A stretch of DNA of 14,243 nucleotides. Source: JBNLBT01 sp050303435. Lineage in GTDB: Bacteria > Pseudomonadota > Gammaproteobacteria > Xanthomonadales > Marinicellaceae. How positions within the stretch are numbered: position 1 is the stretch's first letter; each line of letters starts with the position of its first letter. The notes under the pieces are model-generated. The model worked only from the letters and a program-made list of their open reading frames with translations. It made no database searches and was not told the DNA's origin. The DNA lies in NCBI GenBank assembly GCA_050303435.1, contig JBNLBT010000085.1, forward strand, positions 1 to 14,243. The letters run 5' to 3'. Positions 11,524 to 14,243 of this stretch are shown here, one piece after another. The position numbers were made by a program, and so were the translations under genes.

Positions 11524-12065
11524 GTCTGCATGCGGCTGGACAGCATCATCAGCGCGCTGTTCCAGTCGCGGTCGATGGTGCGCACATTGACCGCCAGAAG
11601 TTCGGCTATTTCACGGTTGCTCATGCCGCCGAAAAAGCGGTAGACAAACACCTCTTCCAGCCGCGCCGAGTAGCGACTGAGTCGCTGCAGATTGTCTTCC
11701 AGGTCGATCAGCCAGTCGACCTGATTGTGCAGTCCCGGCGGTTCGGCCGCGTTGTCGGTCACGGTTTGTTCGTTCAGCACCGGTTTCAGGCGCCTGGATT
11801 CGTTGATCAGAATGTGCCGCATCGCCAGCGCCGAAACGGCGAAAAAGTGGTTGCGGTTCTGGTAGGTCTTGTCCTGCTGTTTCATTTTCAGCCAGGCTTC
11901 ATTGACCAGCATGGTGGTGTTGATCTGGTGGTTGTGAATTTTCAGCTTTTGCGATTTGGCAATTTTTTTCAGGTGGGCATACACGCGCTCAAAGTCGTAG
12001 TTTTCGTCCAGTTGAAAACCGACGGTGCGTTTGTTGATCAATCGCGTGATGGGAATGGATTCCAT
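11520..12065 (-). CDS. ECF sigma factor of the Sigma70_ECF (PF07638) group
   Basis: The 181-aa protein starts at the ATG at 12065; the ribosome binding site is weak. Region 2 runs from FERVYAHLKKIAKSQKL to NHFFAVSALAMRHILINESR. Region 4 (about 125-178) includes the helix-turn-helix NREIAELLAVNVRTIDRDWN. The DAED-type acidic motif that ordinary ECF factors use to bind core polymerase is replaced by NTTM (Asn49-Met52) ahead of LVNEAWLK. The two threonines at 50 and 51 are candidates for phosphorylation by the kinase, whose gene overlaps the stop codon (ATGA, 11520-11523). In ECF groups linked to Ser/Thr kinases such as EcfP of Vibrio, phosphorylation of a threonine in this region supplies the missing negative charge. 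It should direct transcription of an unknown regulon, possibly including the nearby secreted beta-helix protein. Confidence 0.92.
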   Translation of the reverse strand: MESIPITRLINKRTVGFQLDENYDFERVYAHLKKIAKSQKLKIHNHQINTTMLVNEAWLKMKQQDKTYQNRNHFFAVSALAMRHILINESRRLKPVLNEQTVTDNAAEPPGLHNQVDWLIDLEDNLQRLSRYSARLEEVFVYRFFGGMSNREIAELLAVNVRTIDRDWNSALMMLSSRMQT

Positions 12066-12099
12066 GAAATGCTGCCCGCTGCTTGTGCCTCTGTTTTGA

Positions 12100-12128
12100 A
12101 CTATAGCACAAATCCTGCGCCGAAAAAC
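12100..12128 (-). promoter_or_regulatory. Promoter of the sigma factor/kinase operon
   Basis: On the minus strand an extended -10, TGCTATAGT (hexamer TATAGT, plus 12100-12105), lies 17 bp after a poor -35 (GTTTTT). The start would be near 12093, giving a leader of about 28 nt. The weak -35 suggests reliance on the extended -10 or an activator. Confidence 0.45.
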
Positions 12129-12130
12129 AG

Positions 12131-12148
12131 ATTGACATGAGGGTCAAT
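12131..12148. promoter_or_regulatory. Inverted repeat upstream of the sigma-factor promoter
   Basis: ATTGAC and GTCAAT form perfect 6-bp arms separated by 6 bp (ATGAGG). It lies directly upstream of the -35 position, where an activator or repressor dimer could bind. The binding protein is unknown. Confidence 0.35.
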
Positions 12149-12167
12149 GGGTGGGCGCGAAAATTTG

Positions 12168-12181
12168 TGAGGCACGCCTCA
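12168..12181 (-). terminator. Weak terminator candidate behind the M48 protease gene
   Basis: TGAGGCACGCCTCA is a perfect 14-bp palindrome. On the minus strand it is followed by CAAATTTT, so it could be a weak terminator for the protease transcript. It could equally be an operator. Confidence 0.3.
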
Positions 12182-12222
12182 ATTTCCGCAGGCAATGCAC
12201 AACAAGCGATCTCGGCCTGCGG

Positions 12223-14076
12223 TCAATACAGCCGTTCTCCGGCCGCTTTGATATCCTGGCCGACGTCACCCAGTGAATCGATGTCGACCAGTATGAAGTG
12301 CCCGTCAAAATCAATGCCGTGATCTTCGGGTACCGCCTGATCGATGTCGCTGTCAGCTTGCATCAAACACAAGAGAATCACAAACGGCACGTCCGCCGGC
12401 TGTTTCAATTGTTTGCTGGCCAGCCAAACCTTGCGGATGGATTGCAATTTTTGCAGAGAGGCGCGCAATCGCGCTTTGGCCGCGTCACTGATCTCGGCCG
12501 GCAAAAAAACCGAATTTTCATTCAGATCGTGCATGTCTCGATACAAAGCCTGATGCCGGTCGTGCTGTGCTTCCAGCTTGCGCAAGACGGTTTCAGCTTT
12601 TGCCGTTTCGCCGCGCAGCAGGTGGTGGCGGTACAAGTCTTCACCGGCCTGTTGCAGGGGGTGCGGACTGTGCAGCACACGCATCAACAGCGCCTCGCCG
12701 CGTTCCGGTGCATCCTGCAGCAAACTGGACCCCAGGTAATACATGGCAAAGGTGTTGTCTGGCTCAATGGCCAGCATGGCTTCAAGGGTGGGCCGTGCGT
12801 GCTGAGCACCGTGCAGATTGATTTCAATTTCAGCCCGTTCTCCCAGGCTGTCCATATCGTCTGCCGGATTGGCGTTGAGTTCCGCCAGACGGGCCCGGGC
12901 GCTTTGCGCGTATTGGTGCACTTCCTGCCAGCCTTTTTGGTTTTCTTCAGCCCATTGCCGGTCAAAGTAGTCCAGACAATCGTCCAGTGAGTCCGACAGC
13001 CAGACGAGAGCCGCACTGGGTTCATTCAATGGGCGCCAGACCGGCTCAACCCGCAAGGCCTGAAGCCGGTCCTTCAGTGCAGGGTGCGTGTCGCTGTAGC
13101 CGGTGGCCAAATTCAAGGCTTGTTGCAATGCCAGCTCGGCCTGAGCTGTGTCCAGCGAATGTGAGGCCAGGTGCTGCACCAGTTCATGGCCCACACGGCG
13201 ATTGATTTCAGCGTGCGTCTGCGCGGTCTTTTTCAAGGGTTGCCAGAACGTCTCATCGACAAAATGGCTGTGCAGTTCCGTCACAATCAATGCGACTCCC
13301 AGGTCTTCGGCGGACGTCAGCTGGGCAGCCACTGCGTCGGCTTCGAATTCATTGGCGCGCGCGAGCACAAATGAATACGCATTGAAATGCGGTGCGTAGC
13401 GATTAAAAAACGCACCCAGTAACCAGCGGGCAGACCCGTTGCTTTGATTGACCGCGTGCATGATGCGCATCCAGGTCATTCGCAGTCGGTAGACCCATGC
13501 ATTGAACTTGGCGTGGTCACCGCGCAAGTGCCCCATTTCATGCGCCACCACGGCCAATGCCTGTTGCGGATTCAGGCTGGCCAGCAACTGAACCCCCAGA
13601 ATAAGGGTGTTTCTGTGCCAGCCGAAAATGCCCAGGCGCGGCAGCTGCTGGATGGCCGCATTCATCTCGAAATTCAGCTTGACCTGGTGGATCGGCGGGG
13701 TGTGCAGGCGCCAGGCCATTTCATCGAGGTGCTCAAACAGACGGGGTGCCTGTTGACGTTGGATGATCCGGCCGGGCAGGCCCTCGAAGCGGATCATCAG
13801 GGAGCGTCCGATGACCACAATCAGGGCAACGATGAGCAGGATGAATTTACTTTTAATCAACAAAAGCAAAAATCCGTGACTGAAGATGACCAGCAATGCG
13901 GTGCCTGCGAACAGGCCCAAGGCCAGTGAAAAAAGCACAAACAGATAAGCGTAACCCAGCCAGGCAAGCCATTTCAGGCGGCGCTTGTAGGCCGCCGGGT
14001 TGCGTTCATAAACAGCGCGTGCACGCGCGGCCGTGCGCTCAAATTCTTCGCGCAGTTGGGTGCTGGATTTTGTCAT
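12223..14076 (-). CDS. Membrane-anchored M48-family zinc metalloprotease
   Basis: The 617-aa protein starts at the ATG at 14076; no clear ribosome binding site is visible. After a charged N-terminus (1-35), two to three transmembrane segments occupy about 36-95. The peptidase core follows: zinc motif HEMGH (His179, Glu180, His183) within AVVAHEMGHLRGDHAKFN, and the third ligand probably Glu243 in ARANEFEADAVA, both intact. Residues about 315-617 are a largely helical C-terminal extension with TPR-like character (ARPTLEAMLAIEPDNTFAMY, then YLGSSLL), much longer than in HtpX. M48 members of this kind act in membrane-protein quality control or stress responses; the substrate is unknown here. It is encoded upstream of, and in the same direction as, the sigma/kinase operon but separated by 157 bp with its own signals, so co-regulation is only possible, not shown. 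Confidence 0.9.
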   Translation of the reverse strand: MTKSSTQLREEFERTAARARAVYERNPAAYKRRLKWLAWLGYAYLFVLFSLALGLFAGTALLVIFSHGFLLLLIKSKFILLIVALIVVIGRSLMIRFEGLPGRIIQRQQAPRLFEHLDEMAWRLHTPPIHQVKLNFEMNAAIQQLPRLGIFGWHRNTLILGVQLLASLNPQQALAVVAHEMGHLRGDHAKFNAWVYRLRMTWMRIMHAVNQSNGSARWLLGAFFNRYAPHFNAYSFVLARANEFEADAVAAQLTSAEDLGVALIVTELHSHFVDETFWQPLKKTAQTHAEINRRVGHELVQHLASHSLDTAQAELALQQALNLATGYSDTHPALKDRLQALRVEPVWRPLNEPSAALVWLSDSLDDCLDYFDRQWAEENQKGWQEVHQYAQSARARLAELNANPADDMDSLGERAEIEINLHGAQHARPTLEAMLAIEPDNTFAMYYLGSSLLQDAPERGEALLMRVLHSPHPLQQAGEDLYRHHLLRGETAKAETVLRKLEAQHDRHQALYRDMHDLNENSVFLPAEISDAAKARLRASLQKLQSIRKVWLASKQLKQPADVPFVILLCLMQADSDIDQAVPEDHGIDFDGHFILVDIDSLGDVGQDIKAAGERLY

Positions 14077-14108
14077 GTTGATCTGGCATTGAACAGTATT
14101 AAAGTGTT

Positions 14109-14133
14109 GTCAGCGACGTCCGGGTTCGCTGAC
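14109..14133. promoter_or_regulatory. Inverted repeat upstream of the M48 protease gene
   Basis: GTCAGCGA (14109-14116) and TCGCTGAC (14126-14133) are perfect 8-bp arms with a 9-bp spacer, 33 bp upstream of the protease ATG. The position suits an operator or a leader hairpin. No clear promoter hexamers were identified beside it on the minus strand. Confidence 0.4.
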
Positions 14134-14198
14134 GTGCATTGTACGCCAATTTCACTGCTCTGGGAAATCAATGCAAGGTGGTTTGCATGCCTGGCTTC

Positions 14199-14220
14199 GC
14201 CTCGGGGCCGAGGCTATAAT
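14199..14220 (+). promoter_or_regulatory. Rightward promoter at the window edge with a palindromic spacer
   Basis: A consensus TATAAT (14215-14220) is preceded immediately by the inverted repeat GCCTCGG-GG-CCGAGGC (14199-14214), which fills the spacer. No good -35 is visible. It would drive a gene beyond the window, and the palindrome could be a regulator site. Confidence 0.4.
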
Positions 14221-14243
14221 TGACCGGCCGCGCGCCGCACCGG

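Noticed and set aside
10081..11643. 520-codon open frame antisense to the kinase gene
   Set aside because: It is a shadow of a GC-rich coding strand; the opposite strand has complete kinase motifs, a ribosome-coupled start and a membrane segment.
1..14243. CRISPR arrays, insertion sequences, integrases or phage genes
   Set aside because: No spaced direct repeats, transposase or integrase motifs were seen on either strand.

Overview
The window looks like a chromosomal segment of a high-GC gammaproteobacterium, most likely from the Xanthomonadales/Lysobacterales or a relative such as Wenzhouxiangellaceae. This is inferred from the gene families: an ECF sigma factor of the Sigma70_ECF (PF07638) type coupled to a membrane Ser/Thr kinase with a TPR-like C-terminus, a secreted choice-of-anchor-Q beta-helix protein with a C-terminal FD-type tail, and a LytS/LytTR pair. 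No phage, IS or CRISPR element was seen.

Layout. (1) 26-1394: three small genes: an ORF that looks like the N-terminus of a UbiD decarboxylase joined to the C-terminal half of an AHSA1/SRPBCC protein, a PhnB-like VOC protein, and a convergent AAC(6')-like acetyltransferase. (2) 1754-4411: a tightly overlapping operon of an exported alpha/beta hydrolase, a LytS-type histidine kinase and a LytTR response regulator. Two LytTR-box-like sequences lie upstream, one overlapping the promoter. (3) 4412-5521: 1.1 kb without a convincing protein gene beyond a possible 25-codon leader ORF, but full of RNA signals. It holds a strong promoter with an A-tract upstream element, two mutually exclusive hairpins, a strong terminator, two overlapping tRNA-like cloverleaves, and a dense series of hairpins with a 7-bp pseudoknot. 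(4) 5522-6655: a slipin-type SPFH/Band-7 protein with its own terminator. (5) 6726-14076, all on the minus strand: a YdeI/DUF1801 protein, the secreted beta-helix protein, the Ser/Thr kinase, its ECF sigma factor, and a membrane M48 metalloprotease.

The most interesting part is the tRNA-like plus structured-RNA region directly upstream of the slipin. SPFH/Band-7 proteins with a cognate tRNA-like RNA have been proposed, from comparative genomics, as scaffolds of RtcB-type RNA repair systems. Here no rtcB, rtcA, rtcR or Ro/TROVE gene is visible, so this would be a stand-alone or divergent version. The RNA is larger than a single tRNA mimic.

Second in interest is the sigma factor/kinase pair. 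The sigma factor carries Thr-Thr where ordinary ECF factors carry the acidic DAED motif of region 2.2. That is the position expected for activation by phosphorylation, as described for EcfP/PknT of Vibrio. All structures and promoters were read by eye; no folding or database search was run.
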